This document shows positions 10,350-21,337 of a DNA stretch of 64,000 bases, piece after piece. A model generated the notes under the pieces. The model did no database searches. It saw only the letters and a list, made by a program, of their open reading frames with translations, and had not been told where the DNA came from. A program made the position numbers and the translations under genes. The stretch is from Filosporella fistucella (taxonomy: Eukaryota > Ascomycota > Leotiomycetes > Helotiales): NCBI GenBank assembly GCA_030077755.1, contig JAQJZZ010000002.1, forward strand, positions 1,984,001 to 2,048,000. Direction: 5' to 3'. Position 1 is the stretch's first letter. The number at the start of each line of letters is the position of its first letter.

Positions 10350-13220
10350 TCATTTACTTGTTTGATGTTTTGCAAAGAGGAGGTAAATAGAAGGTTCTTT
10401 TTCGGTGTCGTGTAATCTCATAGCGGGAAAGGATGGTCTCGTGCAGGCGGAACTCTAGGGATAGCGATGCATTGCCCCCTTGCTTTTCTCTTATTTCGCT
10501 TGAAGCAGCACATAGGGAGTGCGGGCTGCGAAATCGTATGGGATATTACTTCAGTAAGAGTTTAATGAATGTGCCTTGGTACAGATCTGCTGCAAATCTA
10601 GCTATCTGTGAACCTTCATCCGATGAGGGTGTAGTGCCAGCTCCCGTTGCCAGGGTACTAGATGCAGGACATAATTTCAGGACACGCCGATGGACGTGTC
10701 TGAAGTGTATTGGGAGAAGTACTTTATTTGAATAGTCATCAATGATACTTAATTTCGACATGTCGTTTTCTGAACTTCTGAAGAGTGGTAGGGACGGCTG
10801 GTATGTCAGGTGGAAGAGGGGTTGGAGGGGTCATTTCATGGCTTGCGCACTGGTCCTGTCAAGCCCAACTGACACAACATATGCAATATCGCATGCTCTT
10901 TCTCTCCGGATTGAAACATGTACAGCCCGGAAAATGGGAGCCGAGAAATGGTGGGAAAGACTGCCTTCATTGAGAGACTTCCAGTTGAAACAGACGACCG
11001 ATCATAGAGCAGCCTCCCCTTCAAAATTCAATCTTATCACGGGCTGCTGACATCGTAACGGAACGGGGCACGCTTCCGCCGCATGGCCATGTTACATCGC
11101 AGATTTGACATATATGGTTATTGGGCCCTGGATCTCCACCTGTGCCTCGAAAACTTCAAATCTTCAGTGGCTTCCAAGTTCCAGCCTATAGAACGCAGGA
11201 CTTAACGTGCATCATCCGAGCCACCTTGACCGGTAGAGGCGTAAAGATCGATACAAATACCTGAATTCCCTGGCCTGTCCCAGCCCCCTTGACCTGGTCA
11301 TCCAAGTTAGCACACACATCTCAACAATGCTAGTAATGTGTCTGCTGACGTTGATTTTGTCGTCCTTTCAAAATCAGACTTTCTCAATCCCAGAATCTGG
11401 GCCAATATGAGCAGGGATTTATGCAATAAGGTGTGGGAGCCTCTGCACTGGGATATGCTCTCTTGAGTCCCTCCAGTTCACCCAACTCTGCGTTCCCTTC
11501 CCATGGAATGATCTCTGTTGCATGAAAATGCTGCAAGATCAATTGGTATCACCACACCGCACACAATAATCACACAGCTATGATCATAGCAACGCGGAAA
11601 AGCTGGAACACCAAACATCAACCCTTTTCGGCTGCCTCACGCATCCCGATACCATGAAAATCGGACATGGGCTTTCGGCATATCGGATATCCCCTTAGGT
11701 GCGCTGAAAATACTTCCGGTCCCTGCGCGTCGTTTTCTATCACCTGCGTGGATAGTGAAATAAGTGGACGAATGTAGGCTGCTTGCGCTGATGATTGTAA
11801 TGGGCGGTCAAATCCCCTGTCCCTTGTCTCCAAGCCCAGTCTGGTCTGGCCCGTTCCGCGTTCCCTTCCCATTCTTTTGAAGATCCTCACATCTCATGCT
11901 CGAGTTGTGGTTGCACGAAACCGCTCTGCGAAACGGGTAGAGCCGTGCACATGGGTTGATAATCTCCCAAAATCAAAGTGCCAATTGCAACCCGGTTCAC
12001 TAGGGACTATCGGCATCAATTACCTTGGAAAACACCTGTTGCTGAAGATCAGAGTTGGTTGTGCAGCATGCAAGTAGTTTGAAAACGGTTCAGTGCATCG
12101 CAGCTTGCAATGATCCCGATGATATCCAGGATCCTTTCTCGCTTCACCCTGCTTAGTATATTATAAGGCTTTGGGAAAGGATAAGATATATCACTTCTCA
12201 GAAAACCCCCACCGGAAAAGCTGCCCACGAATCCATATACCGGGTTTGAAGAAATGGCGGACTCCCAAGGACGAGGCACATGCTCGCCGGTTACTTCCCT
12301 GTCTTCCTATTCGTTGATAGGTGATTCTTCGAGACACTTTCGATGAAATGGAACTTCGTGCAGGCAGACGTCCTACATCTAGATCTCTCGTTTCCTGTAC
12401 ACTGGAATCTTCAATTGCGGTCGCTTGAGCCCCTTTCCAGACCGGAGACGTCTCCTGTCCCATGCATGTGCAATCTTCCATGCTCATTTCCAGTCACCTG
12501 ATATTTGCTTCTCACGTGCACTCCACTCGGATCCGGATGTCTTCTTCCTCTGGAATTGGTAAAGATTTTCCATATTCATCCACGAATCAGCACCTGTGAG
12601 CGGAACGCTTGTTCACGGTGTTGCCACTGGATTGAGCTCAGTAGCTGCGAAATGTAACTCATTTCGTTGTTCATATCTGAGTAAATGCTGAAAGTCCCAC
12701 ATACCAAATTGCCCAGCGAGTCAGCGGCTCGGACGTCTCGGTCGGACAGCCAAGGAAGGTTCCACCAATGAAAGATTCTCCGTAGAGTGATCAACAAGGA
12801 TATTTTCTTCGGGTACCTGATAATGTCCGGCTCGGCGAATGACAAGACTTTAAAAAGCTTGAGATGGGGCTCTTGATGCGGGGCTGGGGGAAGCTTCTTG
12901 GGACCAGCATCAAATTTTGAATGGGGAAACTGGGGAGCTTGTATATCCCCGCAGTGTTGGACATACTGGTTGGCTATTTCGACGAAGCAATCCTACAGGA
13001 ACCCTGAGATTGTCGTCACCATCTGGGGATGGCTTGCTATCCGGAAAAATATCCAGGTCTTCATCCTAAATTTTGCTTTCCACCACTGCAGGAATTCGAA
13101 GCTAGAGCTGTCAATTTATAGAGTGCCCGCATACATAAAGTCGTGATGCTTCCCAGAATTTTGTCCTGCAGCTTCGGCCCATACCTCAATCCTCGACAGC
13201 TTTCCAATTGAATTGTCAAG
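10350..13220. other. Long intergenic stretch before the polygalacturonase gene
   Basis: About 2.9 kb. Only short ORFs occur on either strand, none with a recognisable motif or codon pattern. The last 400 bp hold candidate carbon-repression motifs and a TATA-like element ahead of the pectinase gene. Confidence 0.5.
12878..12889 (+). promoter_or_regulatory. Back-to-back CreA-type motifs upstream of the exopolygalacturonase
   Basis: GCGGGG and CTGGGG lie directly adjacent. Both fit the SYGGRG consensus bound by the carbon-catabolite repressor CreA in ascomycetes. They sit about 330 bp before the start codon at 13221. Closely spaced CreA sites are the kind usually found functional, and pectinase genes are classic targets. 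The assignment rests on motif match only. Confidence 0.4.
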
Positions 13221-14739
13221 ATGCGTCTCCAACTCACTGCACTTCTTGCCCTCTCGTCGGCAACCCTCACAATCGCCTCTCCCACATGGCAGGCGGTACA
13301 AGAATGGGCAAGAGGTTCGGGTGGCAAGCATGTTCCAGAGCATACTTCCCCTCGTCCCAAGGTCTCTTGCCATCCCAAAACTCCCCACAAGCCAATTCCT
13401 TCGCCACCTTCGCGAAACAAGGTGTGCTATGTGAAGAGTCACAATGATAGCATTACCGACGACGCAACATATGTCATGGACGCTCTCCACAAGTGCAATA
13501 ACGGTGGCCATGTAGTGTTTAAGGAGGATGTCAAGTACACTATTGGCACTGCTCTTGATCTGACATTCCTCAACCACATTGACATCGGTAAGTGACCCGA
13601 AATCTGTCACGGCAAAGTCTGATGGTGAACGCAGATATTCAATCTTACATCCAGTTCACAAACGATACGGCATACTGGCAAGCTAATTCTTTCCCGTTCG
13701 TCTTCCAGAATGTCACATCTTTCTTCAAGCTTGGAGGAAATGATGTAAACATTTTTGGTGGAGGAACCGTCGATGGAAACGGACAAGTCTGGTATGACGC
13801 ATATGCCGCCAACATTTACACACTTCGCCCAGTATTGTTCGGTATTGATGGACTCCATAATTCGATCATTAGCGACTTGGTATTGAGGTACTCTCCAGAG
13901 TATTACTTCTTTGTCGCCAACTCCACCAATGTCGTGTTCGACCATCTCAATATCGCTGGAGGAAGCGTAAGCAAAAATCCAGCGAAGAACACCGATGGTT
14001 GGGATACATATCGAAGCTCCGATATTGTGATCCAGAACTCGGTTGTCAACAACGGAGACGGTATGTATCCTCGAAATTGAGATCTGATCATCTGCTGACG
14101 AAACAGATTGCGTCTCTTTCAAACCGAATAGTACAAATATGCTAGTCCAGAATATGTGGTGTAATGGGTCGCATGGTATTTCGGTCGGATCCCTAGGCCA
14201 GTATGTAGGCCAGTATGATATCGTGGAGAACATCTATGTCTTCAACACATCGCTGCACAATGCAACTGTAAGTTTTCTTTTCCCAGATGTGTAAATACGC
14301 CCTAACACCAGGATAGGACGGAGCACGCATTAAGGTCTGGCCCAACTCGCCAACAGCACTTAGTGGGGATTTGCAAGGAGGCGGCGGAGATGGTAGAGTG
14401 AATAACATCACTTATGATACCATGATCATTGACGCCGTCGACTATGCCATTGAGGTTGACCAATGCTACGGCCAGAAGAACTTGACTCTCTGCCTCGAAT
14501 TCCCATCTCCATTGACAATTACCAATATTGTCTTCAAGAACTTTGTTGGAAAAACGACGAAGAAATACCAACCGCAGATCGGCACCTTTGCTTGCTCGAG
14601 CGGGACCGTGTGTAATAACATCGTTGCTGAGGGCATTAATGTCGTAAGTCCAAATGGCACGGATCAGGCGTACTGTTTAAATGTGGATAAGACGGCTTTG
14701 GATGTAACTTGCACGAATGTCTTCCTGGGGTTTAATTGA
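13221..14739 (+). CDS. Secreted exopolygalacturonase (GH28)
   Basis: Four exons: 13221-13587, 13635-14060, 14107-14267 and 14317-14739 (introns 47, 46 and 49 nt); 458 residues. The start [20 protein letters not shown] is a signal peptide. GH28 catalytic motifs are all present: NTDGWD at 241-246, the DD pair at 264-265 followed by [11 protein letters not shown] around His287, and RIK at 322-324. The version [13 protein letters not shown] is typical of exo- rather than endo-acting enzymes. The protein carries many N-glycosylation sequons. It should hydrolyse galacturonic acid from chain ends of pectate outside the cell. Intron 2 splits the catalytic DD pair, so splicing is needed to make an active enzyme. 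A TATA-like TTTATAGA lies about 105 bp upstream, and CreA-type motifs about 330 bp upstream. Confidence 0.95.
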
Positions 14740-16579
14740 TAATGTTCCAATTAGAAATCTAGTAATGTATCAATGAATATGGTTATGGTTGAGCAATCAT
14801 TTGCTCAAGATTTGTTGATCCTAGGGAGACGATGCTGCTGATGTAATAAATCGAGGAAACGAGTAAGTGTGGGACTGTCACGTCTGCTCACTGAAATGGC
14901 TTGAGGTTTACTTTGAGAATCCGATGAAATAGAAGCCGAAATGAGAAGTGTAGTATTCCCCTAATCAATCAGGTCGCAGAACGCCTCCATAGGAAAGTAG
15001 CCTCGGCTAGACCAGCGTACTCCACAAGGGGGAGGGAGCTTCGACCTGCTTGCACAGTCAGGTCCGCCTGTTTCTTCACTAGAAGGGGTCCGCTCATGCA
15101 CTGCAGACAACTTTGAGGAGATTGTAAGATAAAAGCATGTATTAAATGATGTCTCACACACCAACTGCATCTCGGAGAGATATGGGATGGGTAATGTGTT
15201 CGTATCACGTGCTTACGCGGGCTGGACGCGTCACACGAAGGACACCGAGGTTCATTCTCTTCTTCTCTTCTCAATAACATGATACAATAAGCCGAATACC
15301 TTTTCCACATCTTTGATACCGAACCCAGTCGCTCACGACATCTGATTTGTACGTGGATAAAGAGATCATGTCACCTATCAAGTTCGACCATAGCTTCCAG
15401 CGGGGAAAAGACACGACTGGCACTCCTTCGGTTTACAGAAATGGGCTACAACACACGTGGCATGACGAAGCAGAGCACTAAATAGTGGCAAAGCTGCTAG
15501 GAAACGAACCATGAATATAAAGCAGTCATGTTTTGCGCCGAATCCATTGATGGGTAAGAAACTATGTGGAAAATAGGCAGGTTCAGAATCAGCAATATAT
15601 TCTTCAACTAGACGTCCCCTGCTTCTAGCTTCGACGGTATATCCAGCCAGCATTTTCAACTTTCACATTGAACCATTCGTCCATCTGCCTGCAAACCTGA
15701 ACTCGGAAGCATCCCTGCGCTGAAAAGTCTCCTATACTTGCAACTGGATTGACCCTGTATATCGCGATTTCCGAAGATTCAGCAGCTTGTCATCAATAAA
15801 ATTAATCCTTCCGCGACATGATCTTGATATTGGATTGATCATTGGACTTATCAAATACGATTGTCGAACAGGCTGGTCTTGAGCACTTTCATGTTTACCC
15901 CTTACCTTCTAACCCTAGGTAGGTATGCCAGTTGCAAGTGCTGGTGAAAATCGTCATTCCGTTGAGCCTAGAGCCCGCGCAGACAAAGGGGGTCCACTTC
16001 TAGCTACGGTCATTGTTAATTCCCTACTTGCGGAGTTCTAAATCTACCATGACAACAGTTTCAAACAAACAACCTTGTTAAGCTTGAGAGCTGCGACTCC
16101 CACTATTTCCACATAAACTCACTAACAGATTATACCAAAATAACCACTGCCGCTTCATGTAACATCACAACACAAACTAGGTTTCTGAATCGCCTCCACA
16201 TCAGCAACAGTCAGGAACCTGGAACCAACAAGATGACTGTCACACGTTACACATTCAAAAGTAGATCTGCTGACTAATCATCCAAGGCTGCAGCCTGCTC
16301 TGTGTGTAAGTGGCACCTAGCGCAACACAACAACGCGTAAGTACATGATCTCTGTGACCCCGAGTTACCAACGCATACATCAGCACCATAATCATGCAAT
16401 TCAATGTCGTGTATCTCCATTTATCATATATGTAGGAATCCGTGCTGCTGAACGTTCTCGTTCGACAGAATCTGTGTCAATTTGGAATATCTCCTGCCCC
16501 TCCCGTTCCACAGCCTCGCGAGGCAAAGCATTCCCTCGTCAGAACAACCTCATACCAAAGTCTAGCTCAGGGACACGCG
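14740..16579. other. Intergenic between polygalacturonase and XLF-like gene
   Basis: About 1.8 kb without a supported gene. A CCTAGGTAGGTA element occurs near 15916. The 300 bp before 16580 are CT- and CA-rich, consistent with a promoter and leader. Confidence 0.5.
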
Positions 16580-18403
16580 ATGCCTTGGAGATCGCTCCGC
16601 CTCTCTGAATCTGCTGGCGTCCATCTGCCGGCATTGCTAATCTCGACTACTTTCACATCTGATTCGTACACGATTCACCTCTCCGACCTCACATACATCT
16701 GGTGTGAATCGCTCGACCGTCGCGCCATCATACGTCGCAGTCGAGAAGAAAGCACAAGCATTGATCCCAGTGATCCAGATCAATTCAGCATCTTTCTAGA
16801 AAAGCTGAAAGTGGGGCTTGCGGGAGCAAGAAAGGATGACACAGCGCTGGCTTTGACCATTAATGCCGACGCAGATCGGCCATCAATTATTCTCAATGTT
16901 ACCGTGAAGCTCCCCGGAGGCCTCCCCGCGCTCGAATGGCCGATACGGCTTTCAACGGCACCTCAGTCGTTTCTGACGAGTCAGTTGACACTACCTTTAC
17001 TCCGAGCACAGCAGGCTCGCATACAGGAAGTGAGCAGTCTGACAGAAGTGTTGAAGGAAAAAGATCACGTCATACAGAAACTTTTGGACAAATTAGAAGC
17101 TCAGGGTACGGAAATAGGTCAGGTGTTTCCCCAGGCTGTAGGTAAAGGAGGACGAAAAGTGGACAGAAAGAAGGCAGAGGAAAGGGTGAGGGGGTTGGGA
17201 CCTTTTGATTTAAGCGCCTGGAGAAACGGGCTAAGCTATGAGGAGGCACAAGATACCAAGCAACTAATAGGAAATGTTTTTATGGGAAACACTGAGCCGT
17301 TACGGACCGGACCGGCCCAACTTCCTTCGGAGGAATCGGAGAATTGGTGGGAAAGCATCAAGGGAATTACTGTCAATCTAGACTCCGGACGGATCTCGAC
17401 TAATGGGCCCCCGAAATTGAAGAAGCAACCAATACCAGAGCCTGTGTTACATGACCAAGATTCTTTCGAAGACGATGACGCCTTCCAAGTCCAAGCTACC
17501 CCTCCTCGGGTGACCAACCCCAAGGTTACTTCTGAACCAGTAGCAGATGACCTAACAGACGATGATGACCTTGATGCACCGTCACAGAGGTCAAAAGTTC
17601 CTGATAGTTACCCGATATCACAACATGTGGCCAAGTCACCATCCCCCAAACCAAAACCAGCGAAGAAGCTTGGCAAGTTGGGCGGAAAGAAAGAAATTCC
17701 AAAACCACCGGCAGCTCCTCTGATCGAAGCCGAGACTGACTTCGACAATGATTTGCCAGTTGCACGTAAATCAACGACACTCAAGCGAGTGTCTCCAAAA
17801 GCTTCCCCTCCTGCTGAGGCTAAGTCAGATACCGCAAGCGATGCAACCCCTCCTCAGAAGACTTATCCGAAGAGACGCAAGCTGGCTCCCAGCGAGGATG
17901 ATAGCACTGCCGATGAAGAAACATCGCCAATAGAGCCTAATCTCACACAACAATCTTCTCCACCTAAACACGCGATATCAGCTAAACCCAAGAAGAAACT
18001 CGGTGCTATAGGCGGCAATAAACAACCTCCTCCACCTCCGGAACCAGAACCAGAGCCCGAAGCCGAACCAGCAGCAATCAAAGACTCACCACCAAAACCT
18101 AAAAAGAGCAAGATCGGACAAATAGGCGGGAGAAAGAAAGTTACTACTGCCCATGCTACCCCTGCACCAGATCCAACAACACCAGAAGCATCAGTGAAGA
18201 TTCCCACTACAGAAAATACACCTGCTAAGGGGGAAGGCAGCGAGAAAAGAGGCAGAATGTCAGTTAAAAGAGAACCGGAGAGGGATAAGACACCTTCGCC
18301 TAGAGAGACTTCGCTGGAGAGAGCGGATAGAAAGAGAGAGCAGTTGAAGAGGGAATTGGAGGCCAAGGCCAAGGCTCCCGTGAAGAAGAAGAGGAAGTTT
18401 TAG
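16580..18403 (+). CDS. XLF/Nej1-type non-homologous end-joining factor
   Basis: Single exon, 607 residues from the ATG at 16580. The frame extends 46 codons further up without an ATG. The start MPWRSLRLSESAGVHLPALL and the run HLSDLTYIWCESLDRRAIIR match the XLF head domain (about residues 1-125). A coiled coil follows (about 150-180, around LTEVLKEKDHVIQKLLDKLE). The long tail is disordered, Pro/Glu/Lys-rich. XLF (NHEJ1, yeast Nej1) bridges Ku and XRCC4/Lif1-ligase IV at double-strand breaks in the nucleus. The tail carries three copies of a KKxxGxIGGxK element (362-371, 471-481, 508-520). It ends in KKKRKF, which resembles the basic-plus-Phe Ku-binding end of metazoan XLF and the C-terminal KKRK of yeast Nej1. 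The tail is much longer than in human XLF (299 residues). Confidence 0.88.
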   Translation: MPWRSLRLSESAGVHLPALLISTTFTSDSYTIHLSDLTYIWCESLDRRAIIRRSREESTSIDPSDPDQFSIFLEKLKVGLAGARKDDTALALTINADADRPSIILNVTVKLPGGLPALEWPIRLSTAPQSFLTSQLTLPLLRAQQARIQEVSSLTEVLKEKDHVIQKLLDKLEAQGTEIGQVFPQAVGKGGRKVDRKKAEERVRGLGPFDLSAWRNGLSYEEAQDTKQLIGNVFMGNTEPLRTGPAQLPSEESENWWESIKGITVNLDSGRISTNGPPKLKKQPIPEPVLHDQDSFEDDDAFQVQATPPRVTNPKVTSEPVADDLTDDDDLDAPSQRSKVPDSYPISQHVAKSPSPKPKPAKKLGKLGGKKEIPKPPAAPLIEAETDFDNDLPVARKSTTLKRVSPKASPPAEAKSDTASDATPPQKTYPKRRKLAPSEDDSTADEETSPIEPNLTQQSSPPKHAISAKPKKKLGAIGGNKQPPPPPEPEPEPEAEPAAIKDSPPKPKKSKIGQIGGRKKVTTAHATPAPDPTTPEASVKIPTTENTPAKGEGSEKRGRMSVKREPERDKTPSPRETSLERADRKREQLKRELEAKAKAPVKKKRKF

Positions 18404-19307
18404 GGGAAGGTGATGGAATATGACAGACCAGACTTGACTAGATACCAGATCTGAGATAACGGCAAAGATGAGTGAAGAGACGAGACTTCTGATAGCTATC
18501 CGAGATGGCCATAGCCAGCTGTTGAAGTAGGAATGCTATATAACTACCTATCCATCGTCAATACATACTGAAGGGAATGTCACATAACAGGAGAGTGACG
18601 ACTTCCCTTGCACGAAAGCCGAGCTAATTAAGACCTTTGTTCTTCAATCCACCTTCTTCTCCGGCCTGCAAAGTACTGACAGAGGCAATCCAGATATTTA
18701 GTTGCGAGTGGTGAATTCTTAATTTCTATTGAATAATGCTCAGGTTGTGTCAGGGCTGTGTAAGTGATGGCTGAAATCTGCCTGACAAGCCCGTCTGAAC
18801 TCCATTCCGAGTTGTGCACTTCAAGGTAATCTGGAACAAAACATAGGCACGTCAGGCTCGATTTCATCACACGCGAGGCCTATGAGTCCAGGTTAGTGGT
18901 TGCGAAGTTAGGCAGATACATGAACGGATATTGGCTCACAGAATCGTGCAGGTCAGATCCAGTGCGTGATTTATGGATGTACTTGCATGCGATGCATCAA
19001 CCTGTGCAAAAAGCTGCTCTTAGGGGGACCAACAATGTCAGAGATTGGATGAATCTACTCTTTGGTCCAGCCAAGGTAGAAAATGCCCTCTCTCGACTTC
19101 GTGGCTGCAGCCTCGTCAAGATGTGGAAGTCTATTGGCTCTGATTGGAGGCCCCCCAAATCCTTCCGTCTCACCTGCTGCCTTCTCCAGCCTTATATTAC
19201 TGAAACCCCTATGATTCCAGTGCTGTCTCGCTGAAGCTTGAGTAAGGAGTGCATTGAATAAGCTTTTCAAACTCGTAGAAAACTTTTTCAGTTAGAACAG
19301 GCACGAG
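18404..19307. other. Intergenic
   Basis: About 0.9 kb. A 112-codon ORF at 18896-19234 begins with GTG, has no motif and is not called. Nothing else is recognisable. Confidence 0.5.
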
Positions 19308-20689
19308 ATGGCTCACAAGGCGAAACCAAAATCGAAACTCGTTTCGACAACCCCGATCAAGACAAATTCCAAAGCCAAAGTCAATCCGAGGAAAACCAAT
19401 ACGACGGAAAAGACCAAAAGTCTCGCAACAACGAATGATAGTGAGAATAAGAACATCTCATGCTCGTTCACGGAACCGACAATTCGTGCCTTCAAGCCAG
19501 TTGTAACAAGGAGGGAAGCGGCTTGTAAACCAAATCAGAAACCCCAACACAACGAAGAAGAGGGGCACAAAGACACACAGATATCTGTTGCTATCGTGCA
19601 CCGACTGAAACGGCATGTCGACTTCGACATATTCGGTAAGAAATCTCTTGCAACATGGAAGAAATCATCGGGACAAAGCAAAAGCTGGGGTAAATGTCGA
19701 CGATCAAAATCTTCAGAGGATGACTTGCGACTCATGATTGAATCACGAAGCCGTCCCATCGCTTTAGGTTGGCGGATTTCTACAACTTTAGCTCCGTCAT
19801 CGTTTTTTCGAAGTCAGGGTATGGGCGTCAATTCAAAACCGCCGCGAAAGGGGACTTCAATAGCACGAAACTCTGGTCATTTAGCAATGGGCTATGAACG
19901 ATATGTGGCAATTCCACGCGGTCGCCCAATGTGGGGATGGTCCAAAAGACAGGGTAATGAGTTTCAAGTCCATTGGGGCTTCTTACGTCTGACGATTGCC
20001 TGTGGAGTTGTCAGCATCAGGAGAGAGCCCTGCCTTACGGATATCATAATCTGGGCACACTACGGTATCCCTGAAGAAAGAAAACCCTCAACTGGTGCCA
20101 ACTATTGCAAAGTTGCTGTATTACGTCTCTTGAGAAACGAAAGCCATGCCGATATTTACCTGGTTCAGCATACACGTGCTCCGTTCGAAATTTACCATGC
20201 CCACGCTTTTTTGGACGAAGGATTTTCAGGCAATTGGTCGACATTCGCCAAACGTAAGATGAAGCATCTGCGTGGAAGTTGTGATTTCGTTTCTGAAACT
20301 ATGCAAGATGGAAAGGTGATTATTGTCATGGAGTCCCAACCAAGATCATCAGCATGTCGTCCTAAAAACACCCTCAATGAGTTTCCTCCCTTGCCTGGTA
20401 CTGGTGAGATCTTCTCAACCACTTCAATTATGCTAAAGCTAATTCAACTGGAGGACTTCCGAAGTCTACAGATTCTCGTCCGAAGGGGAATGTTGGGAGA
20501 CTTTCTTACGCTGCTATTGTGGTGGGGAAGAAGCTTTCGAAACCCCACAAAGCGAATCGCCGCGCTTACAAAGACTGGGAAGCTAGAAGCAGGAAGAGGA
20601 AGAATATGATAGAAAACAAGGGTCCAAAAAGTGGGATACCTGAGTTGAGTCAATCCGAGAGAACAGGTGGAAATTCGCAAGCGCTGTAA
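19308..20689 (+). CDS. Unknown basic protein, two exons
   Basis: I do not recognise this gene. The ATG at 19308 opens a 433-codon frame, but its last part looks non-coding. A good intron (GTGAGA donor, GCTAATTC branch region, CTACAG acceptor) at 20404-20471 joins it to a better C-terminus in another frame, ending at TAA 20687-20689. The product has 437 residues. The first 60 are Lys/Thr/Ser-rich and disordered; residues 70-130 are also basic. The middle has Trp-rich segments (GRPMWGW, VHWGFLRL) suggesting a folded domain of unknown type. The C-terminus (GKKLSKPHKANRRAYKDWEA) is strongly basic. There is no signal peptide or clear membrane segment. Further introns in the middle cannot be excluded. 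A nuclear or nucleic-acid-associated role is only a guess from charge. Confidence 0.5.
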
Positions 20690-21337
20690 GACGGGGTTGG
20701 AAAGGGGACATGATCATTCCTTATATAAATTTCATACATCTATGAACATTTATGTTATGAAGACAAACCTCGTGCTTTCGGAACTTTGCATTGGTTTATC
20801 TCTAGGTTCGGTCATGCAGCCACAATCAAAACGATGTACAACGCCAAGTCTTGATTTCGATAGCACCATATTTTCAAGGGTAGATATGATGAAGACAAAC
20901 AAACGATCATTGACATTCAGTAAATCATTTGAGATGATTTCAACGTATAGGTTGGGCTCCTTGCTTGGCCTTAACGGCGGCTGCGAAGTTACCGAAGTGA
21001 GTAAGTGATCCATCCATCTTCTCAGTCCCATCCAGTAGCCGTCCCTCCAACAACATCCTTAATCCGCATCCATAGCCACTCTCAAGATTCTCAAACTAAA
21101 TTACTGCCGATCTACCAATCTCATTTCTTCTAGTCCCGTGTATCTGGCGATGGTTGTTAATTGCGCGGCCACTAGCCGCGAAGCGCTAGGAGAATGGGAG
21201 ATGTGCCAGATACACGGGATCTCCATAAGATATCCGGCAATAGTCCAGAATGATGAAATCAGCACGAAGATCTTCGTGATCGCAGCATAGCTAATTCATC
21301 ATGTCCAGAATACCGAATACCAACCTTTTCGTTAGCA
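20690..21337. other. Convergent intergenic region with a large hairpin
   Basis: This lies between the 3' end of the unknown basic protein gene (+) and the 3' end of the zinc-finger gene (-). Its main feature is the inverted repeat at 21134-21219. No gene is supported. Confidence 0.55.
21134..21219. repeat. Inverted repeat with nested hairpin
   Basis: TCCCGTGTATCTGGC (21134-21148) is exactly complementary to GCCAGATACACGGGA (21205-21219). Within the 56-nt loop there is a second GC-rich stem, CGCGGC with GCCGCG around a CACTA loop. It sits between two convergent genes. It could be a transcript-end structure or the remnant of a small inverted-repeat element. Confidence 0.75.

Noticed and set aside
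12191..12487. 98-codon minus-strand ORF upstream of the polygalacturonase gene
   Set aside because: No recognisable motif; composition like translated intergenic DNA.
13607..14233. 208-codon minus-strand ORF
   Set aside because: Antisense to the GH28 exons and runs through their introns.
17863..18372. 169-codon minus-strand ORF rich in Ser/Gly
   Set aside because: Antisense to the low-complexity tail of the XLF-like gene.
18896..19234. 112-codon plus-strand ORF
   Set aside because: Starts with GTG and has no motif.
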